NCBI GenBank assembly: GCA_963833235.1
Contig: CAWHXG010000001.1
Span: forward strand, 1,364,001-1,428,000
DNA: 64,000 nt
Direction of reading: 5' to 3'
DNA from: CAWHXG01 sp963833235
Lineage (GTDB): Bacteria; Pseudomonadota; Alphaproteobacteria; Rhodobacterales; Rhodobacteraceae
Positions 1 through 8,585 of the stretch are shown here, one piece after another. Within the stretch, counting starts at the first letter, position 1. Every line of letters begins with the position of its first letter. A program made the position numbers and the translations under genes. Below the pieces are notes generated by a model. That model ran no database searches and was not told where the DNA came from. It saw only the letters and a list, made by a program, of their open reading frames with translations.

Positions 1-304
1 ATTGGTGAAGACCCTGCTGCTGGCGGTCATCATGGTGACCGGGGCGATCTGGGAGAAGGTCGTCTTCGGCCAGTATCTCTTCGCGCCCGCCTTCTTCTGG
101 GAGGATGCGGTCAGCTTCGTCGTCATCGCGCTGCACACCGCGTATGTCTGGGCGCTGCTGACCGGGGCACTGCCGCCGGCGGGCCAGATGTGGCTCGCGC
201 TGGCTGCCTATGCCACCTACATCTTGAATGCGGCCCAGTTCATCCTGAAGCTGCGGCGCGCCCGGCTCGATACGGCATCGGTCCCCGCCGGGGTGCCGGC
301 ATGA
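1..304 (+). CDS. bchF: BchF, 2-vinyl bacteriochlorophyllide hydratase (3' part only)
   Basis: This is the C-terminal ~100 residues of an integral membrane protein that hydrates the C3 vinyl group of (bacterio)chlorophyllide to hydroxyethyl, a step on the way to bacteriochlorophyllide a. The frame is open to the left window edge, so the first ~60-70 residues are missing. Hydrophobic stretches, a WEDAVSFVVIALHTAYV segment and a tail ending in LRRARLDTASVPAGVPA fit BchF. Its TGA overlaps the bchN start (ATGA at 301-304), as expected for the bchFNBHLM block. The assignment rests on family resemblance plus position. It should be the first gene of the bchF-to-cycA superoperon; its promoter lies outside the window. 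Confidence 0.85.
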   Translation, partial: LVKTLLLAVIMVTGAIWEKVVFGQYLFAPAFFWEDAVSFVVIALHTAYVWALLTGALPPAGQMWLALAAYATYILNAAQFILKLRRARLDTASVPAGVPA

Positions 305-1620
305 CCGCCGCGCGGGACATTCCCGCCAGCGATGCGGCCACCCTGCCGGCGCGTGGCTGCCGCGACGTCCCGATCCTGAAGGAGCGGGGCCAGCGCGAGG
401 TCTTCTGCGGCCTGACCGGCATCATCTGGCTGCACCGCAAGATGCAGGATGCGTTCTTCCTGGTGGTCGGCAGCCGCACCTGCGCGCACCTGCTGCAATC
501 GGCCGCCGGCGTGATGATCTTCGCAGAGCCGCGCTTCGGCACCGCCATCCTTGAAGAGAAAGATCTGGCCGGCATGGCCGACGCGCATGACGAGCTGGAT
601 CGCGAGGTCGACCGCCTGCTGTCGCGGCGCCCCGACATTCGCCAGCTCTTCCTCGTCGGTTCCTGCCCCTCGGAGGTCATCAAGCTCGATCTGGGGCGTG
701 CGGCCGAGCGGCTCACCCGTCTGCACGGCCCGCACGTGAGGGTGCTGAACTATTCCGGCTCGGGGATCGAGACGACCTTCACCGAAGGCGAGGATGCGTG
801 CCTGGAGGCGATGGTGCCCGGCCTGCCGGAGACGTGCGATCCCGAGGGCCCGCGCGAGCTGCTGGTCGTCGGCGCCCTGCCGGACGTGGTCGAAGACCAG
901 ATGCAGCGGCTTCTGGCCGAGCTTGGCATCGGCCCCGTGCGTCTACTCCCCGCCCCCCGCGCCGCCGGCGACGTGCCCGTGGGCCCCAACACCGTCTTCG
1001 CCCTCACCCAGCCGTTCCTCAACGAGACCGCCGGCGCCCTTTCCCGCCGCGGCGCCACGCATGTTCCGGCTCCCTTTCCCTTCGGCGAGGCTGGCACCAC
1101 CGCCTGGCTCCGCGCCGTGGCCGATGCGTTCGATGTGCCGGGCGACCGGTTCGAGGCGGTCACCGCCGCGCCCCGCGCCCGCGCCCGCAAGGCCATCGCC
1201 GCCGCCGCCGAAACGCTTTCAGGCCGCCGCGTCTTCTTCTTCCCCGACAGCCAGCTCGAGATTCCGTTGGCCCGCTTCCTCACCCGCGAATGCGGCATGG
1301 AGGCGGTGGAGATCGGCGCGCCCTACATCAACAAGGCCATCGTCGGCCCAGACCTCGATCTCATCCCCAAAGGCCCTGTCCTCTCCGAGGGCCAGGACGT
1401 CGACCTGCAGCTCGACCGCGCCCGCGCCGCACGCCCTGACCTTAGCGTCTGCGGCCTCGGCCTCGCCAATCCGCTGGAGGCCGAGGGCCTGGCCACGAAA
1501 TGGGCCATCGAGCTCGTCTTCACCCCGATCCATTTCTACGAGCAGGCCGGCGATCTCGCCGCCCTCTTCGCCCGCCCGCTCCGTCGCCGGGCGCTCCTGA
1601 ACCGCGAGCAGGCGGCATGA
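301..1620 (+). CDS. bchN: BchN, subunit N of dark-operative protochlorophyllide reductase
   Basis: BchN pairs with BchB to form the catalytic component of DPOR, which reduces the C17-C18 bond of protochlorophyllide without light using electrons from BchL. The product is 439 residues, close to the ~425-430 usual for the family. Cys36, Cys61 and Cys122 (in CGLTG, GSRTC and GSCPSEV) correspond to the three cysteine ligands of the inter-subunit 4Fe-4S cluster known for Rhodobacter capsulatus BchN. The ATG at 301 overlaps the bchF stop, which favours it over an in-frame ATG at 190 lying inside bchF. A 97-nt gap holding a palindromic repeat separates it from bchB. The cofactor role is known from the family; the residues are seen here. 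Confidence 0.96.
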   Translation: MTAARDIPASDAATLPARGCRDVPILKERGQREVFCGLTGIIWLHRKMQDAFFLVVGSRTCAHLLQSAAGVMIFAEPRFGTAILEEKDLAGMADAHDELDREVDRLLSRRPDIRQLFLVGSCPSEVIKLDLGRAAERLTRLHGPHVRVLNYSGSGIETTFTEGEDACLEAMVPGLPETCDPEGPRELLVVGALPDVVEDQMQRLLAELGIGPVRLLPAPRAAGDVPVGPNTVFALTQPFLNETAGALSRRGATHVPAPFPFGEAGTTAWLRAVADAFDVPGDRFEAVTAAPRARARKAIAAAAETLSGRRVFFFPDSQLEIPLARFLTRECGMEAVEIGAPYINKAIVGPDLDLIPKGPVLSEGQDVDLQLDRARAARPDLSVCGLGLANPLEAEGLATKWAIELVFTPIHFYEQAGDLAALFARPLRRRALLNREQAA

Positions 1621-1630
1621 GCCCGTCTTT

Positions 1631-1689
1631 GTCTCATAAGTATCCTCGGGGGGGCCGCGCCGCAGGCGTGGCGGGGGCAGACAGCCCCC
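1631..1689 (-). repeat. Two-hairpin intergenic repeat, copy A
   Basis: Between bchN and bchB lies a GC-rich element. Read on the minus strand it has a 6-bp stem with loop TGTCT (1673-1689), an 8-bp stem with loop TGC (1654-1672), a run of C, and then the motif GAGGATA (about 1641-1647). The same order, with the same TGTCT and TGC loops but a different second stem, occurs at 33,235-33,304 on the plus strand. In the plus-strand RNA the second stem contains one G-U pair. It may cap or stabilise mRNA between the two cistrons; no function is shown. Confidence 0.7.
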
Positions 1690-1717
1690 GGGCCCGGCCG
1701 GCCGCGGGAGCGACGTC

Positions 1718-3307
1718 ATGAAGCTCACCGTCTGGACCTATGAGGGCCCGCCCCATGTCGGCGCCATGCGCGTCGCCACCGGCATGACCGGCCTCCACTA
1801 CGTGCTGCACGCGCCCCAGGGCGACACCTACGCCGATCTGCTCTTCACCATGATCGAGCGCCGCGGCAAGCGGCCCCCGGTGACCTACACCACCTTCCAG
1901 GCCCGCGACCTCGGCACCGACACCGCCTCGCTCTTCAAGAGCGCCTGCCAGGACGCCTACGACCGCTTCAAGCCCCAGGCGCTGATCGTCGGCGCCTCGT
2001 GCACCGCCGAGCTGATCCAGGACGATCCCGGCGGCCTGGCCGAGACGATGGGCCTCCCCGTCCCCGTCATCGCGCTGGAGCTGCCCTCCTATTCCCGCAA
2101 GGAGAATTTCGGCGCCGACGAGACATTCTTCCAGATCGTCCGCCACCTCGCCGTCCCGGTGGAGCGCAGCGCACGCCCCTCGGTCAACATCCTCGGCCCC
2201 ACCGGCCTTGGCTTCCGCCACCGCGACGACGTGGAGGAACTGACCGGTCTGCTCCACGAGATGGGGCTCGACGTGAACGCGACCGCCCCCATGGGCGCCA
2301 GCCCCGCCGACATCGCCCGCCTCGGCGCCGCCCACGCCAACGTCCTGCTCTACCCCGAGACGGGCGAGGCCGCCGCCCGGTGGCTGGAGCGCGAGCACGG
2401 CCAGCCCTTCACCAGGACCGTGCCCATCGGCACCCATGCCACCCGCGACTTCATCGCCGAGATCCGCGAGCTGACCGGCGCCACCGGCACGCCCGACGAG
2501 ACGCGCCTGCGCCAGCCCTGGTGGTCGGCTTCCGTCGACAGCACCTACCTGACCGGCAAGCGCGTCTTCGTCTTCGGCGACGCCACCCATGTCCGCGCCG
2601 CCGCGCGCATCGCCCGCGACGAGATGGGTTTCGAAGTGGTCGGCATGGGCTGCTACAACCGCGAATTCGCCCGCCCGATGCGTGCGTTCGCGAAGGAATA
2701 CGGCCTCGAGGCGCTGATCACGGACGATTATCTCGAGGTCGAGGCCGCCATCGAGGCGCTGGCCCCCGAGATGATCCTCGGCACCCAGATGGAGCGCCAT
2801 ATCGGCAAGCGCCTGGGCATCCCCTGCGCGGTCATCTCGGCGCCCGTCCACGTGCAGGATTTCCCCGCGCGCTATTCCCCGCAAGTCGGGTTCGAGGGCG
2901 CCAACGTCATCTTCGATACCTGGATCCATCCGTTGGTCATGGGGCTCGAGGAGCACCTGCTGCACATGTTCCGCGAGGACTTCGAGTTCAACGACGCCGC
3001 CGGCCCCTCGCATCATGGCGGTCACGCGCCTCAGGCCCTTCCCGCCGACAGCGGGGCGGACGCCGCGCAGGCGGCGGCGGCCGACGGGGGGTCGCCCCCC
3101 CCCGAGGCCGCTCCTCCCGAACTGCCCACCGTCAACGCCGATGGCAGCGTCACCTGGGCCCCTGCCGCCGAGGCCGAGCTGCGCAAGATCCCCTTCTTCG
3201 TGCGCGGAAAGGCACGCCGCAACACCGAAAGATACGCCGCGCAGCAGGGCGTCAGCGAGATCAGCGTCGATACCCTCTACGAAGCGAAGGCCCACTATGC
3301 GCGATAG
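1718..3307 (+). CDS. bchB: BchB, subunit B of dark-operative protochlorophyllide reductase
   Basis: BchB is the second catalytic subunit of DPOR. The protein is 529 residues, the normal family length. Asp36 (in APQGD) and Cys95 (in VGASCTAEL) fall exactly at the positions that, in Rhodobacter capsulatus, supply the unusual aspartate ligand and the cysteine ligand of the shared 4Fe-4S cluster. A low-complexity Ala/Pro/Gly linker (about residues 435-470) separates the nitrogenase-like core from a short C-terminal domain ending ...DTLYEAKAHYAR, as is typical of the family. The start ATG at 1718 is the first in the frame. The last 11 nt overlap bchH, implying translational coupling. Confidence 0.96.
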   Translation: MKLTVWTYEGPPHVGAMRVATGMTGLHYVLHAPQGDTYADLLFTMIERRGKRPPVTYTTFQARDLGTDTASLFKSACQDAYDRFKPQALIVGASCTAELIQDDPGGLAETMGLPVPVIALELPSYSRKENFGADETFFQIVRHLAVPVERSARPSVNILGPTGLGFRHRDDVEELTGLLHEMGLDVNATAPMGASPADIARLGAAHANVLLYPETGEAAARWLEREHGQPFTRTVPIGTHATRDFIAEIRELTGATGTPDETRLRQPWWSASVDSTYLTGKRVFVFGDATHVRAAARIARDEMGFEVVGMGCYNREFARPMRAFAKEYGLEALITDDYLEVEAAIEALAPEMILGTQMERHIGKRLGIPCAVISAPVHVQDFPARYSPQVGFEGANVIFDTWIHPLVMGLEEHLLHMFREDFEFNDAAGPSHHGGHAPQALPADSGADAAQAAAADGGSPPPEAAPPELPTVNADGSVTWAPAAEAELRKIPFFVRGKARRNTERYAAQQGVSEISVDTLYEAKAHYAR

Positions 3308-6300
3308 CATCGACTTCCCCGGCTACCGCGTCGTGATCGTTACGCTCGACGCGCATTCAGCTGGTCCTGCCGCCCGCGTCATCGACCGTCTGCGCGGCGA
3401 CTTCCCGGGCCTGACCATCTCCATCCATGCCGCGGCCGAATGGTCCGAGGACCCGCAGAAGCTGGAGGACGCCAAGGCCTCCATCCGTACCGGCGACATC
3501 ATCGTGGCGAACCTTTTGTTCCTCGGCGAGCATGTCGACGCGATCCGCCCCGTCCTCGCGGAGCGGCGGGCGGGCTGCGACGCGATGATCGGCGTTATCG
3601 CCGACAGCGAGATCGTCAACCTCACCCGCATGGGCACGCTCGACATGGCCAAGCCCGCCTCGGGTGCCATGGCGATCCTGAAGAAGCTGAAGCCCAAGAC
3701 CAAGCGCTCGAACTCCGCCCAGGCCTCGATGAAGATCCTGCGCCGCCTGCCGCAGATCCTCAAGTTCCTGCCCGGCGGCGCCCAGGACCTGCGCGCCTAC
3801 TTCCTGACGATGCAGTACTGGCTCGGCGGCTCCGACGACAACGTTGAGCAGATGATCCGCTTCCTCGTCGCGCGCTATTCCGGAGACCGCCTGTGGCAGA
3901 AGGTCGAGGCGAAGGCCCCGGTCGATTACCCCGACGTCGGCCTCTACCACCCGGCGCTTCCCGGCCACCACATCACCACCGACGCCGCCGACCTGCCGGC
4001 CCGGGCCGCGCCTGTCGCGACGATCGGCCTGTTGATGCTTCGCAGCTACGTCCTGGCCTCCGATACCGCGCATTACGATGCGGTCATTGCGGCCTTCGAG
4101 GCGCGCGGTCTGCGCGTCATTCCCGCCTTCGCCGGCGGGCTCGACGGGCGGCCGGCCATCGATACCTACTTCAGGGGCGCCAAGGGTCCGAAGATCGACG
4201 CCATGGTCTCGCTCACCGGGTTCAGCCTGGTCGGCGGCCCCGCCTACAACGACAGCGATGCCGCCGTGGTCGCGCTGACCGGGCTCGACGTGCCTTACAT
4301 CGCCGCCCACCCGATCGAGTTCCAGACGCTCGGCCAATGGGGCGCCAGCGCCGGCGGCCTCGGCCCGGTCGAGACGACCATGCTGATCGCGCTGCCCGAG
4401 ATCGACGGCGCGACCAACCCCACGGTCTTCGCCGGGCGCCACGGGGACGACGGCTGCAACGGCTGCAAGCGCGCCTGCAAGTGCACGTCCCTCACCCGCG
4501 AGATGGCGCCCTGCCCGGAACGGATCGAGGCGCTGGCCGGCAAGACCGAACGCCTCGCCCGCCTGCGCCGCAGCGCGGTCGCCGACCGCAAGGTCGCCAT
4601 AATCCTCTTCGGTTTCCCGCCGAACGCCGGGGCCGCCGGCACCGCCGCCTATCTCAGCGTCTTCGAGAGCCTGCTGAACACGATGCGCCGCATGCAGGCC
4701 GAGGGCTACGCGATCGACGTGCCCGCCGACGTGGAGGCCCTGCGCGAGGCCGTCCTCGGCGGGACCGCCAAGCGCTTCGGTCAGGACGCCAACGTGGCCG
4801 CCCGGGTCGGCGCCGACGCCATCGTCGCCGGCACCCCCTGGCTCGCCGAGATCGAGGCCGCGTGGGGTCCGGCCCCCGGCAAGGTCCAGTCCGACGGCGC
4901 GGGCGTCTTCGTCCTCGGCCAGCAATTCGGCAACGTCTTCGTTGGCCTGCAACCCGCCTTCGGCTACGAGGGCGACCCGATGCGACTGCTCTTCGAGCGG
5001 GGTTTCGCGCCGACGCACGCATTCAGCGCCTTCTACCTCTGGCTGAAGAACACCCTGAAGGCCGACGTCCTGCTGCATTTCGGCATGCACGGCGCGCTGG
5101 AATTCATGCCGGGCCGCCAGACGGGGCAGGGCGCCACCGACTGGCCCGACAGGCTGATCGGCGACATGCCGAACGTCTATCTCTATGCCTCCAACAACCC
5201 GTCGGAGGCCTCGCTGGCCAAGCGCCGGTCGAACGCGGTTACCGTCACCCACGTCACGGCGCCGCTTGCCGTCTCCGGACTCTACAAGGGCCTGAGCGAG
5301 CTGAAGGACAGCGTCGCGCGGCTGCGGGCGCTGCCGCCCGAGGCCGGCGAACGCGACGATCTGCTCTCGCTGATCGCGGTACAGGCGGAGGCGGTCGATC
5401 TTGACGGCTCGATCCCCGAGACCCTCTGGCTGAAGCTGCTGGAGACCGAGGACGCGCTGATCCCCGACGGCCTGCACGTGATGGGCCGCGTGCCCACCGA
5501 CCACGAGGTCGAGACCCAGCTGTCGCTGATGACGACCACCGACGCCGAGACGCGCAAGCGCATCGCCGGCCACCTGCGCGGCGATGCCGAGCTGACCGGC
5601 CTGATGCGGGCGCTTGGCGGCCGCTTCATCGCGCCGGTGCCGGGGGGCGATCTGATCCGCTCGCCCGAGGTTCTGCCGGCGGGCCGCAACATCCACGCGT
5701 TCGACCCGTTCCGGATGCCCACCGCCTTTGCGATGCAAGACGGCGCGCGCCAGGCGCGGAAGTTGCTGGATACGCACCCCAGCCTGCCGCGCTCCGTCGC
5801 GCTGGTGCTCTGGGGGTCGGACAACATCAAGTCCGACGGGGGGCCGATCGCGCAGGCGCTGGCGCTGCTGGGCGCGCGCCCGCGGTTCGACGGCTACGGC
5901 CGCCTGAGCGGCGCCGAACTTGTCACGCTGGCGGAGCTTGGACGCCCGCGCATCGACGTGGTCATGACGCTCAGCGGCATCTTCCGCGATCTGCTGCCGC
6001 TGCAGACCCGGATGCTGGCCGAAGCCGCATGGCTCGCCGCCAGCGCCGACGAGCCGGCCGAGATGAACTTCGTGCGCGCCCACAGCCTGGCCCATGCCGC
6101 CAAGATGGGCTGCGACCTGGAAACCGCGGCCCTGCGGGTCTTCTCCAATGCCGAAGGCGCCTACGGTTCCAACGTCAACCACCTCATCGACAGCGGCGCC
6201 TGGGACGAGGAGGACGAACTGGCCGACGCCTACCAGGCCCGCAAGTCCTTCGCCTACGGCGTCACCGGCAAGAGCCGGGCCAGCGGCGCCCTGCTGCAGG

Positions 6301-6863
6301 AAACCCTGAAAGACGTCGACATCGCCTACCAGAACCTCGAATCGGTCGAGCTGGGCGTGACGACGGTCGATCACTACTTCGACACGCTCGGCGGCATCAG
6401 CCGCGCGGTGAAGCGCGCGCGGGGCGGCACGGAGGCCACCGTCTACATTGGCGACCAGACCCGCGGTTCCGCACAGGTGCGCACGCTGCAGGATCAGATC
6501 GCGCTCGAGACCCGCTCCCGCAGCCTCAACCCGAAATTCTACGAGGGCATGCTGAAGCACGGCTCCGAAGGCGTTCGCCAGATCGAGACGCAGGTGACCA
6601 ACACCCTCGGCTGGTCGGCGACCACGGGGCAGGTAGAGCCCTGGGTCTACCAGAAGCTCAGCGAGACCTTCGTGCTCGACGAGGCGATGCGCCGGCGTCT
6701 GGCGGCGCTCAACCCGCAGGCCTCCGCCCGCATGGCCAACCGCCTGCTGGAGGCCGGGGACCGCAACTACTGGGCGCCGGATGCGGCGACGCTGGCGGCG
6801 CTTCAGGATGCCGCCGACGAACTGGAAGACACGCTGGAAGGCGTGGGGATCGCGGCCGAATGA
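3297..6863 (+). CDS. bchH: BchH, magnesium chelatase subunit H
   Basis: BchH is the large porphyrin-binding subunit of magnesium chelatase. It inserts Mg2+ into protoporphyrin IX with the BchI-BchD ATPase, the first committed step of bacteriochlorophyll synthesis. The product is 1188 residues, as expected (~1190). It begins MRDSIDFPGYRVVIVTLD. The C-terminal half carries the cobaltochelatase-like region (for example HFGMHGALEFMPGRQTG), and a GCNGCKRACKC cysteine cluster lies in the middle. The start ATG at 3297 lies inside the bchB 3' end; another ATG at 3015 would sit deep in bchB and is rejected. bchL follows after 55 nt. The partner genes bchI and bchD are on the opposite strand at 17-20 kb. 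Confidence 0.97.
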   Translation: MRDSIDFPGYRVVIVTLDAHSAGPAARVIDRLRGDFPGLTISIHAAAEWSEDPQKLEDAKASIRTGDIIVANLLFLGEHVDAIRPVLAERRAGCDAMIGVIADSEIVNLTRMGTLDMAKPASGAMAILKKLKPKTKRSNSAQASMKILRRLPQILKFLPGGAQDLRAYFLTMQYWLGGSDDNVEQMIRFLVARYSGDRLWQKVEAKAPVDYPDVGLYHPALPGHHITTDAADLPARAAPVATIGLLMLRSYVLASDTAHYDAVIAAFEARGLRVIPAFAGGLDGRPAIDTYFRGAKGPKIDAMVSLTGFSLVGGPAYNDSDAAVVALTGLDVPYIAAHPIEFQTLGQWGASAGGLGPVETTMLIALPEIDGATNPTVFAGRHGDDGCNGCKRACKCTSLTREMAPCPERIEALAGKTERLARLRRSAVADRKVAIILFGFPPNAGAAGTAAYLSVFESLLNTMRRMQAEGYAIDVPADVEALREAVLGGTAKRFGQDANVAARVGADAIVAGTPWLAEIEAAWGPAPGKVQSDGAGVFVLGQQFGNVFVGLQPAFGYEGDPMRLLFERGFAPTHAFSAFYLWLKNTLKADVLLHFGMHGALEFMPGRQTGQGATDWPDRLIGDMPNVYLYASNNPSEASLAKRRSNAVTVTHVTAPLAVSGLYKGLSELKDSVARLRALPPEAGERDDLLSLIAVQAEAVDLDGSIPETLWLKLLETEDALIPDGLHVMGRVPTDHEVETQLSLMTTTDAETRKRIAGHLRGDAELTGLMRALGGRFIAPVPGGDLIRSPEVLPAGRNIHAFDPFRMPTAFAMQDGARQARKLLDTHPSLPRSVALVLWGSDNIKSDGGPIAQALALLGARPRFDGYGRLSGAELVTLAELGRPRIDVVMTLSGIFRDLLPLQTRMLAEAAWLAASADEPAEMNFVRAHSLAHAAKMGCDLETAALRVFSNAEGAYGSNVNHLIDSGAWDEEDELADAYQARKSFAYGVTGKSRASGALLQETLKDVDIAYQNLESVELGVTTVDHYFDTLGGISRAVKRARGGTEATVYIGDQTRGSAQVRTLQDQIALETRSRSLNPKFYEGMLKHGSEGVRQIETQVTNTLGWSATTGQVEPWVYQKLSETFVLDEAMRRRLAALNPQASARMANRLLEAGDRNYWAPDAATLAALQDAADELEDTLEGVGIAAE

Positions 6864-6918
6864 CCGCGGCGACAGCACATCGCGGCAAGCCCGCCGCCGG
6901 AATGAAAGGAGCCTGCTC

Positions 6919-7902
6919 ATGAGCCCGCTCGACAGCACGACCCGCACGCCCACAGGCGAAGACCAGACGACGACGCGCGCGCGTGACAGCCGGCAGCCGC
7001 CCGCCAAGCGCGCCTATCCCTCGCCCCCGATCCTCAAGGGGCAGGACGGCGAAGGCAGCGTGCAGGTGCATCAGGACGCCTCGACCAAGATCGAGGGCGC
7101 CAAGGTGTTCGCCGTCTACGGCAAGGGCGGCATCGGCAAGTCGACCACCTCCTCCAACATGTCGGTGGCCTTCTCGAAGCTGGGCCACCGCGTGCTGCAG
7201 ATCGGCTGCGACCCCAAGCATGACAGCACCTTCACCCTGACGGGCCGCCTCGTGCCCACGGTCATCGACATCCTGGCCGAGGTCGATTTCCACTCCGAGG
7301 AACTGCGCCCCGAGGACTTCGTGTTCGACGGCTACAACGGCGTGAAGTGCGTCGAGGCCGGCGGCCCGCCCGCGGGCACCGGCTGCGGCGGCTACGTCGT
7401 GGGCCAGACGGTCAAGCTGCTCAAGCAGCACCACTTGCTGGAAGACACCGACGTGGTGATCTTCGACGTGCTCGGCGACGTGGTCTGCGGCGGCTTCGCG
7501 GCGCCGCTCCAGCACGCCGACCGCGCCGTGGTGGTCACCGCCAACGACTTCGACAGCATCTATGCGATGAACCGGATCATCGCCGCGGTGCAGGCCAAAT
7601 CGAAGAACTACAACGTTCGCCTCGCCGGCTGCATCGCCAACCGCAGCAAGGACACCGACGAGGTGGACCGCTACTGCGAGACCGTCGGCTTCAAGCGGAT
7701 CGGCCACATGCCGGATCTGGATGCCATCCGCCGCTCGCGCCTGAAGAAGAAGACCCTCTTCGAGATGCCCGACGACGAGGACATCGTCGCCTGCCAGAAG
7801 GAATACATCAAGCTGGCGGAAACGCTCTGGAACGGGACCGAACCCCTTGCCCCCGCCTCGCTGCCCGACCGAGAGATCTTCGAACTGCTCGGCTTCGACT
7901 GA
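6919..7902 (+). CDS. bchL: BchL, ATP-dependent reductase component of DPOR
   Basis: BchL is the NifH-like homodimer that uses ATP to feed electrons to BchN-BchB. Walker A GKGGIGKS is at residues 68-75. The two cysteines that bridge the inter-subunit 4Fe-4S cluster are Cys156 (GTGCGG) and Cys190 (DVVCGG). The product is 327 residues, about 25-30 longer than usual because of a hydrophilic, Thr/Arg-rich N-terminal extension (residues 1-40). The ATG at 6919 is preceded by AAAGGA about 10 nt upstream. No later ATG precedes the conserved GEGSVQVH segment. The stop overlaps the bchM start as TGATG. Confidence 0.96.
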   Translation: MSPLDSTTRTPTGEDQTTTRARDSRQPPAKRAYPSPPILKGQDGEGSVQVHQDASTKIEGAKVFAVYGKGGIGKSTTSSNMSVAFSKLGHRVLQIGCDPKHDSTFTLTGRLVPTVIDILAEVDFHSEELRPEDFVFDGYNGVKCVEAGGPPAGTGCGGYVVGQTVKLLKQHHLLEDTDVVIFDVLGDVVCGGFAAPLQHADRAVVVTANDFDSIYAMNRIIAAVQAKSKNYNVRLAGCIANRSKDTDEVDRYCETVGFKRIGHMPDLDAIRRSRLKKKTLFEMPDDEDIVACQKEYIKLAETLWNGTEPLAPASLPDREIFELLGFD

Positions 7903-8585
7903 TGGCGACCTGGGACACCACGCGCGGCCGGGTCGAGACCTATTTCGACCAGACAGCCACCGCTACCTGGGAGGCGCTGACCTCGACCGCGCCGGTCAGC
8001 CGGGTGCGGCGGACGGTCCGCGCGGGCCGCGATGCGATGCGGGCCGAGATGCTGGGCCGGCTGCCCGCCGACCTCACCGGCCAGCGCGTGCTCGATGCCG
8101 GCTGCGGCGCGGGGCAGATGGTGAACGAGCTGGCCGCCCGTGGCGCCACGGTCGTGGGCGTCGACATCTCGCCGAGCCTGCTCAAGATCGCGGCCGAGAG
8201 GCTGCCGGCGCCTCGCAAGGGCCAGGTAATGTTCCAGGCCGGCGACATGACCGATCCTGCCCTCGGCCGGTTCGACCATGTCATCGCGATGGACAGCCTG
8301 CTCTACTACACCGCGGCCGATATCGGCCGGGTCGTGGCGGGGCTGTCCGAGCGGACGCGCGGCTCGGTGGTCTTCACCGTCGCACCCCGCACCGCTTTCC
8401 TGATGGCGTTCTTCTGGGCCGGCAAGGCCTTCCCCCGGTCGGATCGCTCGCCGGTGATGATCCCGCACGCGGCGCCTGCTCTCGCCCGCGCCATCGACGC
8501 GGCCGGCGGAACGGGCACGCTGCGCACGGCTCGCCGCATCGCCAGCGGATTCTACATCTCGCAATGCCTGGAGTACCGCCGGTGA
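7902..8585 (+). CDS. bchM: BchM, Mg-protoporphyrin IX O-methyltransferase
   Basis: BchM transfers a methyl group from S-adenosylmethionine to the C13 propionate of Mg-protoporphyrin IX, making the substrate of the ring E cyclase (AcsF, 4 kb downstream). The 227-residue product has the class I methyltransferase SAM motif VLDAGCGAGQMVNELAARG (about residues 64-82), an acidic VVGVDIS strand after it, and a C-terminal FYISQCLEYRR typical of the family. The start ATG shares its A with the bchL stop. The 3' end overlaps lhaA by a GTGA junction. The tight overlaps on both sides suggest translational coupling of bchL-bchM-lhaA. Confidence 0.95.
   Translation: MATWDTTRGRVETYFDQTATATWEALTSTAPVSRVRRTVRAGRDAMRAEMLGRLPADLTGQRVLDAGCGAGQMVNELAARGATVVGVDISPSLLKIAAERLPAPRKGQVMFQAGDMTDPALGRFDHVIAMDSLLYYTAADIGRVVAGLSERTRGSVVFTVAPRTAFLMAFFWAGKAFPRSDRSPVMIPHAAPALARAIDAAGGTGTLRTARRIASGFYISQCLEYRR

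Noticed and set aside
3357..7007. A very long open frame on the minus strand opposite bchH (and similar ones opposite bchB, rnr, dnaE2, gpmI)
   Set aside because: High-GC codon use removes stops from other frames; these translations are Arg/Ala/Gly-rich or lack any family motif, while the plus-strand genes have full motif sets.
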